Below, one piece after another: positions 36,601-46,341 of a stretch of 64,000 bases of DNA (position 1 is the first letter of the stretch; each line of letters opens with the position of its first letter). Made by a program: the position numbers and the translations under genes. This DNA comes from Desulfoscipio gibsoniae DSM 7213. Lineage in GTDB: Bacteria; Bacillota; Desulfotomaculia; Desulfotomaculales; Desulfallaceae. The notes beneath the pieces are model-generated. The model did no database searches, was not told the origin of the DNA, and saw only the letters and a list, made by a program, of their open reading frames with translations. The DNA lies in assembly GCF_000233715.2 (NCBI RefSeq), contig NC_021184.1, positions 496,001 through 560,000 of the forward strand. Reading direction: 5' to 3'.

Positions 36601-38598
36601 AACGTGACCGGTATTTTTGATGTGGAACCAACACATTTGATGTATTGAAATTCGTAACGATGACACCCAGTGGCTCGGTCATGTCCACGTGGAACCAACA
36701 CATTTGATGTATTGAAATACCAGCAGAAGGCGGACATATCAAACCAGCGTGAGGTGGAACCAACACATTTGATGTATTGAAATAAATCAAGGCGTTACTA
36801 CTATGATTATGAAGCCATTGTGGAACCAACACATTTGATGTATTGAAATATGGGCAGAAACACCCAATAAATCCAAAGGCAGGCGTGGAACCAACAAATT
36901 TGATGTATTGAAATAACATAAGGTTTATGTGATGGGAGGTGAGAAAATGTGTGGAACCAACACATTTGATGTATTGAAATTAAAACAAGCCCGACGGTTT
37001 GTCAGGTGGGAAGTTTGTGGAACCAACACATTTGATGTATTGAAATATTCAATATCCCCTTACCTTACCGTCCATCCAAGCAGTGGAACCAACACATTTG
37101 ATGTATTGAAATCTATAAAATAGGGAGGATCAGTATGTTTAACATTGAGTGGAACCAACACATTTGATGTATTGAAATGAGTACATCCGCGTGGCCCTGG
37201 TGGGCTGCACTCTGGTGGAACCAACACATTTGATGTATTGAAATGTTGCCGAATATAGCGCAAGTATTAGTAAGGTATAGTGGAACCAACACATTTGATG
37301 TATTGAAATTGGACAGGATGATGTTGATTGTGGCGATGACCAGTGCGTGGAACCAACACATTTGATGTATTGAAATCCTAGTTGATGGAAAGATCGTTCC
37401 ATTCAACTCTAACGTGGAACCAACACATTTGATGTATTGAAATATGGACTACAAAATTTTCTACTACGAGATTTCACGTGGAACCAACACATTTGATGTA
37501 TTGAAATTAAATAAGGCCTTCGGCAACTACCCAAAGGCCAGTAGTGGAACCAACACATTTGATGTATTGAAATCCGAAATTAATGCTGTTATGTCTCCCA
37601 AAATGTTTGTGGAACCAACACATTTGATGTATTGAAATAACTGATTCTATGGTATCTCTTAATGTGGATCTTGCGTGGAACCAACACATTTGATGTATTG
37701 AAATGGCGATAGGCAAATGTGTACATTTTGTGAAAATCGAGTGGAACCAACACATTTGATGTATTGAAATAGAAGTGGGAGCAGCATAATTACCTAGTGG
37801 AGAAAGTGGAACCAACACATTTGATGTATTGAAATCTGTCGTACTTGGTTCTTGCCATTTCTGAACCTTATGTGGAACCAACACATTTGATGTATTGAAA
37901 TATGCAGGTTAAATCCTCAACTCCGGAAGGTACTGACGTGGAACCAACACATTTGATGTATTGAAATATTTCAACCTGGTTATTACCGATTGTCGATATC
38001 TAAGTGGAACCAACACATTTGATGTATTGAAATCCACCTTTCAGCCGACTGGAGGATATCGCTAATTAGTGGAACCAACACATTTGATGTATTGAAATTA
38101 CCATAGCCATCGCATGTCTGTTAAATGGTGATTACGTGGAACCAACACATTTGATGTATTGAAATTTGCTAGTAAAAGCGAATGCGCTTTTATTTTTTAC
38201 ATGTGGAACCAACACATTTGATGTATTGAAATAGTTCACGTATTCCAGATTTCACACGGGTCATTTTGTGGAACCAACACATTTGATGTATTGAAATAGT
38301 AGATTGGCATGAGCTTCGGGCCTGTGACTATGGGTGGAACCAACACATTTGATGTATTGAAATATATCTGGGCGTCTGTCTGCAAAATGAGGGCGACGTG
38401 GAACCAACACATTTGATGTATTGAAATTTTATTGCATTTTTTATTATCAGTGTTTTCATAATTGTGGAACCAACACATTTGATGTATTGAAATAAATATC
38501 CGGCCGCATCCAGAACATCTTCAACGCCCGTGGAACCAACACATTTGATGTATTGAAATGCCTCTAATCTGCTCTTGAGCTGGGTCCCCTTGTAGTGG
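33607..38598 (+). CRISPR. CRISPR array, block 1 (76 full repeats)
   Basis: 30-nt repeats beginning GTGGAACCAACA and ending TGATGTATTGAAAT. I count 76 full copies from 33607 to 38559, spacers mostly 34-38 nt. After the last copy a 35-nt spacer (38560-38594) and the first four bases of another repeat (GTGG) remain before the transposon. Repeats are near identical; the copy at 36885 has C to A at one position. Several spacers contain gene-start-like sequence (for example GGAGGTG ... ATG in the spacer near 36387-36423), in keeping with viral or plasmid origin. Frames read across the array are artefacts of the repeat. Confidence 0.98.
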
Positions 38599-38720
38599 TG
38601 TAAATAAGCGCATTGTTTCCGCATGAAACAGGCGCTTATTTGCACATTGGAACAGATTGTCTCTATTTTAATGCCGCTGAAATTTGCTAAACTTTTTGCA
38701 GATTACAGCGGAGGTTTTTT

Positions 38721-39284
38721 ATGATTTATTACCATAATTTCTTAGTGGATGTAGCCAAATATGCAGAGCTTGGAAAAGCCAATGAATTTCCTGAATTGGA
38801 CTGCTGTCCGATGTGCCGGGCAAAAATACGTCTGAAACGCCATGGATTTTATAAGCGAAACGCCATCGAATCGGGAGCGGAGATATATCGAATCCCCATT
38901 TGCCGTCTGATTTGCCCAGACTGCGGTAAAACCATTTCCATTTTACCAACCTTTCTTCTCCCATATTTCCAACATACGATGGACTTTATCATCCGTATCC
39001 TGCTTACCTCCTGGATTGCCTATCGTCTTCTATGTTCACGGCAACTGCGTCGATTTTATGAAAAACGTGCCTACGGTAAACTAACTGAGATTGAGCTTTT
39101 TATCAGGGAGCAGGGAAACCGCAAGGCGTTGCCGGATGCGTTAAAAGAAAAAGCCATAAAAATGCTTCAGATGATCCAAGCTTTGGGGAAAGCGACCTTC
39201 GTCAGAAGGTGGTGGGGTCATCGGATTAGCAGTTTTATGGCACATTCATTGTACCACGGTGCGCGCGTGGTGAAAACCATATAA
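38721..39284 (+). CDS. DUF6431-type zinc-ribbon protein of the transposon
   Basis: 187 aa with GGAGG 6 nt before the ATG. N-terminal half has two Cys pairs (CCPMC and CRLICPDC) around KIRLKRHGFYKRN, followed by ISILPTFLLPY and a helical C-terminal half. The arrangement fits the DUF6431 proteins that accompany this kind of transposase. It may bind DNA at the transposon ends or the target; no function has been shown that I know of. Confidence 0.65.
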   Translation: MIYYHNFLVDVAKYAELGKANEFPELDCCPMCRAKIRLKRHGFYKRNAIESGAEIYRIPICRLICPDCGKTISILPTFLLPYFQHTMDFIIRILLTSWIAYRLLCSRQLRRFYEKRAYGKLTEIELFIREQGNRKALPDALKEKAIKMLQMIQALGKATFVRRWWGHRISSFMAHSLYHGARVVKTI

Positions 39285-39387
39285 CGTTACCACATACTTT
39301 TTTCGTCGCCTTATCCATGGGGGTGCCATTATAATGAAGATAATGGTTAGCCGGCTAGCCTACCCGTCACAAGGAGGCTATAACCAA

Positions 39388-40647
39388 GTGGATGAAAGCA
39401 TAAGAGAGAAGATTGCGTTGTTTCGTTATGGGATAATTGCACCGTTATTGAATGAGCAAGTGGATCGGGAGGCTTATTTGGCCGAGCAATCCGCCAAAAA
39501 ACATGAAGTGCCGCATTACGGGGAAAGGACCTATGCTGCCAAGACGATTCTTGAATGGCTTTTGCTTTACCGCAGGCAGGGTTTCGATGGCCTAAAACCG
39601 GCCCGACGCAGTGATCGAGGTCAGCTGCGCACTCTTTCGTCTGATCAACAAGACTATGTACTGGCGCTGCGCAAAGAGCGGCTTTGGATGCCTGTTACTG
39701 TTTTCTATGATCAATTGATTGAACAGGGTGAGGTGTTTCCCAAAGAGGTCTCTTACTCTACAATTCACCGTTTCCTTAAAAAGCAGGGCTTGCTGGGTAA
39801 AGAAACGCCAAAAACACCGGAGCGCAAGCGGTTTGCCCACGCTAAGGTGAATGCACTCTGGCAAACCGATGCAAGTGAAGGACCGCGCCTTCGCATCGGA
39901 GGGAAAGTGGTCCGTACCTACCTGATTGCTTTCATTGATGACTGCTCCAGGCTCGTACCCTATGCGATGTTTGTACCATCTGAAAAATTTGATGGGTTAC
40001 GTATGGTGATGAAAGAGGCATTGATCCGGCGCGGTATTCCAAAGATGGTATATACAGATAATGGAAAAATCTTTCGTTCCCAGATTATGCAATTTGCTTG
40101 TGCTTCTCTGGGGATTCAACTATTACATACCCAAGCCTATGATCCCCAGGCCAAGGGTAAAATAGAACGTATGTTTCGCACGTGCAAAACCAGGTTCTAC
40201 ACGCTGCTCAAAGCAAGTCCGGTCTCCTCGCTGGATGAGCTTAATGAGCGATTCTGGAGATGGCTTGAGGAAGATTACCACCGCAAACCACATGCCTCGC
40301 TGGATGGCCGGATGCCGCTAGAAGTGTATTTGTCACAAGTGGACAGTATTCGCACCGTAGATGACCCCTTAGCACTCGATTCCGTATTTCTCAAGCGCGC
40401 TTTTCGCAAGGTCAAACATGATGCCACCTTTTCCCTTGAAAATCGACTGTATGAGGTACCCGATATTTTTGCGGGACAGAAAGTGGAGCTGCGTTATGAC
40501 GAAAGCGGCGTTCATCTTTATGAGGATGGCAAAGTAGTTGCTCAAGCTGTGGAAGTCAGCTTCCACGACAACGCTCATGTGAAGCGCCAGCGTTCTTCCT
40601 TATCTTTTAAAGAACTGCATGCGAAGGAGGGTGGGGACGGTGTATAA
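39388..40647 (+). CDS. DDE transposase (rve integrase fold, IS481/TniA-like)
   Basis: 419 aa from the GTG at 39388, with AAGGAGG 9 nt upstream; an ATG at 39334 with GGGGGTG is the alternative. N-terminal helix-turn-helix region (YAAKTILEWLLLYRRQGFDG), RNase-H core with DDE residues in WQTDASEG, VYTDNGKIFRS and KGKIERMF, and a C-terminal Mu-type beta barrel (RLYEVPDIFAGQKVELRYDE). It overlaps the ATPase gene by 8 bp, typical of two-component transposition modules. Confidence 0.88.
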   Translation: MDESIREKIALFRYGIIAPLLNEQVDREAYLAEQSAKKHEVPHYGERTYAAKTILEWLLLYRRQGFDGLKPARRSDRGQLRTLSSDQQDYVLALRKERLWMPVTVFYDQLIEQGEVFPKEVSYSTIHRFLKKQGLLGKETPKTPERKRFAHAKVNALWQTDASEGPRLRIGGKVVRTYLIAFIDDCSRLVPYAMFVPSEKFDGLRMVMKEALIRRGIPKMVYTDNGKIFRSQIMQFACASLGIQLLHTQAYDPQAKGKIERMFRTCKTRFYTLLKASPVSSLDELNERFWRWLEEDYHRKPHASLDGRMPLEVYLSQVDSIRTVDDPLALDSVFLKRAFRKVKHDATFSLENRLYEVPDIFAGQKVELRYDESGVHLYEDGKVVAQAVEVSFHDNAHVKRQRSSLSFKELHAKEGGDGV

Positions 40648-41440
40648 AGCTTTTTATTCCCTGGCCGCCGCCCCGTTCTCCAAGGAGTTGAAGGTGTCCG
40701 ATGCCTATGTTTCTACGCCGCATCAGGAAGCGCTAGGGTGCTTGAATTACATGAAACAGGTGCGCGGCATGGGACTTTTCGTTGGTGAACCAGGAGCCGG
40801 GAAAACTTATGCGCTGCGTGTATTTACTGATTCATTGAACAAATCGCTGTACAAAGTTGTCTACTTTCCACTCTCTACAGGATCGGTGAACGACTTTTAC
40901 CGGGGACTGGCCTTCGGCCTTGGAGAGGAACCGAAAAATCGCAAGGTCGATTTATTTCGCCAGATTCAACAAACGATTACGGTTTTGTTTCACGAGCGGA
41001 AGGTCACGCCGGTTTTTATTCTGGATGAAATGCAGATGGCCAAGGATGTTTTCCTGAGTGATTTAAATTTGCTATTCAACTTCCAAATGGACTCGCACAA
41101 CCCATTTATTCTGCTGCTTTGTGGTTTGCCTTATTTGCGGGACCGGATGGCGCTGAACCATAACCGTCCGCTCGCCCAGCGGCTGCTCTTAAGTCACCAT
41201 ATTGAACCGCTGGACAAGGAGGAGGTCAAAGGGTATGTGCTACACCACATGACCCTTGCCGGAGCCAAGCATCCCATCTTTACCGATGCGGCTTTCGAAG
41301 CGATTGCCGCTTGCACCCAAGGTTATCCCCGGCTGATCAACAAACTGGGGACCCACGCCTTGCTGCACGGCTATATGAGGAAAGCCGAACAGATTGATGC
41401 TGAGACCATCCGCATCGCAGCGCAAGAGAATGGGATGTGA
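40640..41440 (+). CDS. AAA ATPase of the transposon (ExeA/TniB-like)
   Basis: 266 aa; GTG at 40640 with AAGGAGGGTGGGG upstream, overlapping the transposase stop. Walker A GEPGAGKT, Walker B VFILDEMQM, sensor LLCGLP and a C-terminal lid (GYPRLINKLGTHALL). Such ATPases (TniB, TnsC, MuB, IstB relatives) choose and activate target DNA for the transposase. Confidence 0.88.
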   Translation: MYKAFYSLAAAPFSKELKVSDAYVSTPHQEALGCLNYMKQVRGMGLFVGEPGAGKTYALRVFTDSLNKSLYKVVYFPLSTGSVNDFYRGLAFGLGEEPKNRKVDLFRQIQQTITVLFHERKVTPVFILDEMQMAKDVFLSDLNLLFNFQMDSHNPFILLLCGLPYLRDRMALNHNRPLAQRLLLSHHIEPLDKEEVKGYVLHHMTLAGAKHPIFTDAAFEAIAACTQGYPRLINKLGTHALLHGYMRKAEQIDAETIRIAAQENGM

Positions 41441-41447
41441 TACCCAC

Positions 41448-41684
41448 ATGATACCACGGAAACGAGATGGGCGAATCTTGTACAATGTCAAAACCGACCG
41501 CTGGGACGTTTGGGATGTTTATTCTAAGCCAGTTGCTTTACATTGCGGAGAGTGCTTCGAGATAAAGCTTGGAGACCACTTTCTGTCCTGCCGGATCGAG
41601 ATGGACTCTGAGTGGGTTATATACCTTAGCAATACCCGGTTCCACTTGCATCCAAAGGTGAGTTATTGGATTCGGGTGGAATAA
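41448..41684 (+). CDS. DUF5348-type small protein of the transposon
   Basis: 78 aa from the ATG at 41448 (in-frame ATG at 41430 also possible; neither has a strong site). Compact beta-rich sequence: RKRDGRILYNVKTDRWDVW, LHCGECFEIKLGDHFLSCRI and a final RFHLHPKVSYWIRVE. Matches what I know of DUF5348 proteins next to ExeA-type ATPases. Role unknown. The 220 bp after it are the right transposon end. Confidence 0.6.
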   Translation: MIPRKRDGRILYNVKTDRWDVWDVYSKPVALHCGECFEIKLGDHFLSCRIEMDSEWVIYLSNTRFHLHPKVSYWIRVE

Positions 41685-41906
41685 ATATACTATACCTTGA
41701 TCTTGTTACGAGGACAAGTCCCTCAAGCAGTCAGTTATTTCCTGGCTGCTTATTTTATGGTAAAAACAGCTGCCGAAATACCGTGATTATGTGATAATTT
41801 TAGTTCGACTATGCTTGATTAATGTGCAAAACATTGGTTTACCCCCCATTTTTCTGCTGCTCTATTTTGCAAATGAGGTGCCGGTTTAATTTGCCAATTC
41901 ACAGTA

Positions 41907-42670
41907 GTGGAACCAACACATTTGATGTATTGAAATCGTCAATGGGAGCTATCGGCTCAACCGGCTCATTTTGTGGAACCAACACATTTGATGTATTGAA
42001 ATTGTTCAAAAACAACCTGATCAACTGACTGTCTGCCAGTGGAACCAACACATTTGATGTATTGAAATACCCAAATGATTACCTGCTTAAACTGGTTCAG
42101 CCATGTGGAACCAACACATTTGATGTATTGAAATATTTATACAAGAGAGTGGGTTATTACTAGGTCCTTGGTGGAACCAACACATTTGATGTATTGAAAT
42201 AGCAGCTAATGAATTTGCAAATCGGCCAGCGCTGACGTGGAACCAACACATTTGATGTATTGAAATAATATCTTGGCCCTTCTTGCCTCGCTTGCATCAA
42301 GTGGAACCAACACATTTGATGTATTGAAATTTTTGCAACGGACATAAATTGTTGCAGTCCGGTGTGGGTGGAACCAACACATTTGATGTATTGAAATACG
42401 TTACCTTGACGTGCCGCAGGTTAGTATTATTCCGTGGAACCAACACATTTGATGTATTGAAATAAATAGAACGCTTTTCCGCACTCCGGGCAGCATGGGT
42501 GGAACCAACACATTTGATGTATTGAAATTTCAAGTCTCTGGTGGAACTCCCCGAGTTTGAACGTGGAACCAACACATTTGATGTATTGAAATAGGGACAC
42601 AATGCTATTCGCACGTTGCGTATTACAAGTGGAACCAACACATTTGATGTATTGAAATGTGTAGATGATG
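41907..42670 (+). CRISPR. CRISPR array, block 2 (12 repeats)
   Basis: Same repeat and polarity as block 1. The first copy is the repaired repeat after the transposon duplication; the last is 42629-42658. It is followed by 12 bases of a spacer (GTGTAGATGATG) that is cut by the group II intron. Spacers 34-38 nt. Confidence 0.98.
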
Positions 42671-43074
42671 GTGCGCCCGGCATGGGCGCAGTCTAACGGG
42701 TGAAAGTCCCGAGTGCGGGTTGATAGTGCCAAGCACATAGCCAAAGGCAAGGGTGTCCATCGCGAGGTGGAATCTGAAGGAAGCCGGAGGCAAACTTCTG
42801 GTCTGACGAACAGGAATCACATTAGGCATGTGTAGGCTGGGTAAGGTTGCCATACAAACTGAAGCCCAAAACTATCCGGAAGCCTACGGTGTAGATGTGG
42901 CAGATAGATGGAAGGAAAGACTGCGTTCTTACCCGGGGAGGTCTCATGGACGTGAGGAGATGAATTTCAAATCACGGTTGAAACAAGATTTGTCATGAGA
43001 AGTCAGCCGAGGCCATAGTACCCGATGAAGTCTACGTCACCGGGGAAGGGCTGAACCTTAGGAGGTGATAGTAA
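42671..43074 (+). ncRNA. Group II intron ribozyme, 5' domains I-IV
   Basis: Non-coding 5' part with typical conserved stretches (GTCTAACGGGTGAAAGTCCC, GGCAAGGGTGTCCATCGCGA, GGAGGTCTCATGGACG) before the ORF in domain IV. The ORF start has AGGAGGTGATAG upstream. Confidence 0.8.
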
Positions 43075-43820
43075 ATGAATGTTACCAAGAAAGGAGCAAA
43101 GTGCAGCCAACTTCCAACAGGCGGCAGCCGTATGGAAGGCTCACCGCAAAAGAATAGTGCGGAACACAAAGGATATGCGGGAGCGCACAATCCTTTAAGG
43201 ATAACTGAAAACAACATCACCAATGCAGACATGTCGAAGGAGAGACTGCTAGAGGAAATTGTGGACAGAAGCAACATGAACAAAGCCTACAAGAGAGTTA
43301 AGTCCAACAAAGGTGCTCACGGAATCGATGGGATGGGAGTAGATAAACTTCTACAATACCTCAAAGAAAACGGAGGCCAACTCAGGCAATCAATTCTGGA
43401 TGGAAAATATTGTCCTAATCCTGTTAGAAGGGTAGAAATACCAAAAGAAGACGGGAAGAAGAAAAGAAAACTAGGAATACCTACGGTGGTGGACCGCGTA
43501 GTACAACAGGCAATAGCCCAAGTACTAACCCCGATATGCGAGAAGCAGTTTTCGGACAACAGTTACGGATTTCGACCCGGACGAAGTGCTCATGATGCAA
43601 TCAGGAAATGCCGAGACAACATAAGCGAAGGATATAACTATGTTGTGGACATGGATCTGGAAAAATACTTTGATACAGTTAATCAAAGTAAACTGGTAGA
43701 AGTATTATCCAGGACGATAAAAGATGGACGTGTAATATCGTTAATCCACAAATATCTAAGAGCAGGGGTAATTATTAAGCACAAGTTCGAAGAAACGAAG
43801 GTCGGTGTACCGCAGGGGGG
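43075..43820 (+). pseudogene. Group II intron reverse transcriptase, N-terminal part
   Basis: About 248 residues: RT0-RT4 motifs, including KSNKGAHGIDGMGVDKLL, RKLGIPTVVDRVVQQAI, SYGFRPGRSAHDAI and VVDMDLEKYFDTVN. It stays in frame up to VGVPQGG and is then cut by the inserted elements. The rest of the protein is at 51206-51886. Excision of the insert would restore the reading VPQGGPLSP. Confidence 0.9.
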
Positions 43821-44009
43821 CTTATGCTAAGCTTTGCATATTCCACCTTGGACAAAACCGCTAACGCGGTGGTAAAACCTTTGAGGTTCTTGAATAATCA
43901 TCTGGCCCATTGCAATATTATAATAATGGTAATACTTTCTTTTGGTCTGTGAGTACCTTAAAATTGTTTTGCAGTTCTACTGCTAATGAATTTTAAGGAG
44001 AGTCACAGC

Positions 44010-44891
44010 ATGGAAAATAAAGAACAGGTTTTACTACGGATGAAAAAAGACATTCTGCTTAGGGGACTGTCAAAAAACACACTTGAGAGTTATACATTAA
44101 ATGCACGGATCTTTCTTGAATACTGCAACCGCCCGGTGGAACAGCTAAATGAATATGACATCCGCAACTTTTTATGGTATTTAATCAATGAAAAAAAAGC
44201 CTCGCCTGGAACTGTTAATACTTACAGTGCAGCTATACGCTTTCTCTTTGCCGTAACCCTTAATCGTACTCTTAATTATCTTCAGATTCCACGCCAGAAA
44301 AAACGTAAAACATTTCCGGAGGTCTTAACGAGAGAAGAAGTATTCTCAATCATCGAAAGCTGCAAAAATATTAAGCACAAAGCAATGCTGATGGTTGTAT
44401 ATAGCTCAGGTCTACGTGTAAGTGAAGCAGCAGCGCTCAAAATACAGCATATCGATTCAAAAAACATGCGAATATTTGTAGAAGATGGAAAAGGAGGCAA
44501 AGATCGTTACACCGTGCTTTCGGCAACCTGCCTTAGTGTCTTACGGGAGTACTGGAAGAGGTACCGCCCGAAAAATCCCGAAGGCTGGCTTTTTCTTGGA
44601 ACGTATAACGTATCCCATATCACTACCAGAGGTATAGCGTTTGCTTTTAATGAAGCTGTAAAGAGAGCAAATATCACAAAAAACGTTTCCATCCATTCCC
44701 TGAGACATTCATTTGCAACACACTTGCTTGAGGACGGTGCCACTCTATTACAGATTAAGGAATTGCTCGGTCATACCAGTATAAAATCTACAACCATTTA
44801 TGTACACCTTGCCAATGTAACCTCAGACATCAAAAGCCCTCTTGATAACTCTCCCGCATATCGTAGTTTAGAGGTTCCTTCAAATGCTTGA
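44010..44891 (+). CDS. Tyrosine recombinase (XerD-like) of the IS91-like element
   Basis: 293 aa from the ATG at 44010 (AAGGAGAG upstream). SAM-like N-terminal domain (LSKNTLESYTLNARIFLEYC) and catalytic domain with Arg in YSSGLRVSEAA, HSLRHSFATHLL, and the His/Tyr segment LGHTSIKSTTIYVHL. Overlaps the transposase gene by 8 bp. Such recombinases accompany a subset of IS91-family elements. Confidence 0.9.
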   Translation: MENKEQVLLRMKKDILLRGLSKNTLESYTLNARIFLEYCNRPVEQLNEYDIRNFLWYLINEKKASPGTVNTYSAAIRFLFAVTLNRTLNYLQIPRQKKRKTFPEVLTREEVFSIIESCKNIKHKAMLMVVYSSGLRVSEAAALKIQHIDSKNMRIFVEDGKGGKDRYTVLSATCLSVLREYWKRYRPKNPEGWLFLGTYNVSHITTRGIAFAFNEAVKRANITKNVSIHSLRHSFATHLLEDGATLLQIKELLGHTSIKSTTIYVHLANVTSDIKSPLDNSPAYRSLEVPSNA

Positions 44892-46011
44892 ATTACAAGA
44901 TATCTTTGCCCAACATGGGAAAACATATCGACTCAACCACAGCCTTTTACTAAATCAAGTGAAAGTTATGCGTGCCATTGAAAATTGTAGAACCTCAGCC
45001 TTAGGTGGTCATACAGATGAGTGTGATGAATGCGGTTTTATCCGTATTTCTTACAACTCCTGCCGTAATCGCCATTGTCCAAAGTGTCAAACTTTAAATA
45101 AAGAACGTTGGATTGAAGCTAGGAAAGATGATTTGCTTAATGTCGGTTATTTTCATGTTGTCTTTACTGTTCCTGATACTTTAAATCCTGTGGCTTATCA
45201 GAACCAGACAGTTGTTTACAACATTTTATTTAAGGCTGCCGCCGAAACCTTATCGGAACTTGCCGCTGACAAAAAATATTTAGGAGCACAAATAGGGTTT
45301 ACAGAAATACTTCATACTTGGGGACAAAACCTTATGTACCACCCCCATATTCACTGTATTGTGCCAGGCGGTGGACTTAATTCTTGCGGTAAGTGGGTTA
45401 ACTCAAGAAAGAAGTTTTTTATCCCGGTTAAGGTTTTGTCAAGAAAATTTAGAGGTAAATTTTTATATTATCTTAAACAAGCTAAGCTTGAATTTTATAG
45501 CTTAATTTCTTATTTACAAGATGATGGTATGTTTAATAATTTTATATCATCGCTTTATCAAAAAGAATGGATTGTCTACTGTAAGCCACCATTTAAAAAT
45601 GCCGGCTGTGTAGTTGAGTATCTCGGACGTTATACTCATCGTGTTGCTATTTCTAATAGCCGTATATTAAAGCTTGAAGACGGTGTTGTTACATTTAAAT
45701 GGCGTGACTATAAGGATAACAATAAGCAAAAAAATATGAATTTAACAGCCGATGAATTTATTCGCCGTTTTCTTATTCATGTACTACCCAATGGATTTAC
45801 CAAAATACGACATTATGGGTTATTAAGTCCAAGAAACAAAGCTACAAAACTTAAACTTTGCAAAAAGCTTACAAATACCTCTATTAATGATAAACCAAAA
45901 GTAAAGCTATCTACACTTGATTTCTTAAAAAAGCTAACTGGTAGAGATTTTTCAATCTGTCCTTGTTGTGGTATTGGTCATCTCAGCAGAGCTTCGCCGG
46001 GGAAAATGTAA
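44884..46011 (+). CDS. IS91-family Y1 transposase
   Basis: 375 aa. N-terminal zinc-binding region (CDECGFIRISYNSCRNRHCP then CQ), the HUH motif as HPHIHC, and the catalytic tyrosine region YLGRYTHRVAISNSRI. C-terminal Cys pair CPCCG. It performs rolling-circle-like transposition. Confidence 0.92.
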   Translation: MLELQDIFAQHGKTYRLNHSLLLNQVKVMRAIENCRTSALGGHTDECDECGFIRISYNSCRNRHCPKCQTLNKERWIEARKDDLLNVGYFHVVFTVPDTLNPVAYQNQTVVYNILFKAAAETLSELAADKKYLGAQIGFTEILHTWGQNLMYHPHIHCIVPGGGLNSCGKWVNSRKKFFIPVKVLSRKFRGKFLYYLKQAKLEFYSLISYLQDDGMFNNFISSLYQKEWIVYCKPPFKNAGCVVEYLGRYTHRVAISNSRILKLEDGVVTFKWRDYKDNNKQKNMNLTADEFIRRFLIHVLPNGFTKIRHYGLLSPRNKATKLKLCKKLTNTSINDKPKVKLSTLDFLKKLTGRDFSICPCCGIGHLSRASPGKM

Positions 46012-46169
46012 CTACATAATGTTGCTAAAAAAATGCCTCTTTATTGGGGAGGGGGGACTTGTGTCTAATTTTTCGTTTGGAAGCTTATTCTTAGCTCTTT
46101 AGCATCCTCGTTTGCTAATAAATCGGTTAATAGTATGTAATGGAAATTTTTATTTCCCCATAGCCTAGT

Positions 46170-46265
46170 GACGAACCCCGCGGTTTCGTCCAATAGAATT
46201 ATCCAAAGTCAGTCAGCTCACGTTATCTCGGAGAGCTTTTTTTGTTTGACTGACTTCGGATAATT
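46170..46265. repeat. Two palindromes at the right border of the IS91-like element
   Basis: First: GACGAA/TTCGTC (46170-46190). Second: an 18-bp inverted repeat with one mismatch, AATTATCCAAAGTCAGTC (46197-46214) and GACTGACTTCGGATAATT (46248-46265), enclosing a smaller AGCTC/GAGCT stem and a T7 run. Could be the element terminus plus terminator. Confidence 0.65.
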
Positions 46266-46341
46266 CGCTATTCATTATGCAAAGTTAATGAATATGCAAA
46301 GTAAACCCAGCAAAACCTTGGGAACTCTACAATATCAAAAG

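Larger units (their letters stand above)
38599..41903 (+). mobile_element. 3.3-kb DDE transposase/AAA ATPase transposon inserted in a CRISPR repeat
   Basis: Ends are 5'-TGT...ACA-3' (TGTAAATAAGCG on the left, CCAATTCACA on the right). Both flanks carry GTAGTGG (38592-38598 and 41904-41910), a clean 7-bp target duplication made of the last three spacer bases and GTGG of the repeat. Inside both ends are repeated motifs of the form ATTTGCACATT/ATTTGCAAAAT (left about 38636, right in inverse orientation about 41845 and 41868), probably transposase sites. The left end also has a hairpin GCGCTTATTT/AAATAAGCGC. Cargo: DUF6431 protein, transposase, ATPase, DUF5348 protein. No resistance or metabolic cargo. 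Confidence 0.88.
43821..46274 (+). mobile_element. IS91-like element with its own tyrosine recombinase
   Basis: Holds a tyrosine recombinase and an IS91 transposase in an overlapping pair. Ends are not firm: a hairpin ACCGC/GCGGT lies about 43859-43873 and another, GACGAA/TTCGTC, at 46170-46190, as expected near IS91-type termini. The outermost left 21 bp (TTATGCTAAG plus CTTTGCATAT, 43822-43841) resemble the RIT end motifs rather than IS91. Confidence 0.6.

Noticed and set aside
33665-38640. Many minus-strand reading frames of 60-170 codons across the array with repeated peptides such as FQYIKCVGST and ISIHQMCWFH
   Set aside because: They are translations of the CRISPR repeat in different frames; no start sites and no protein family.
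38599-41903. Possibility that the transposon plus cas genes form a CRISPR-associated transposon (CAST)
   Set aside because: The cas operon is a complete defence set with Cas3, Cas1 and Cas2 and lies outside the element; the element has no TniQ, Cascade genes or own array. It is an insertion into the array.
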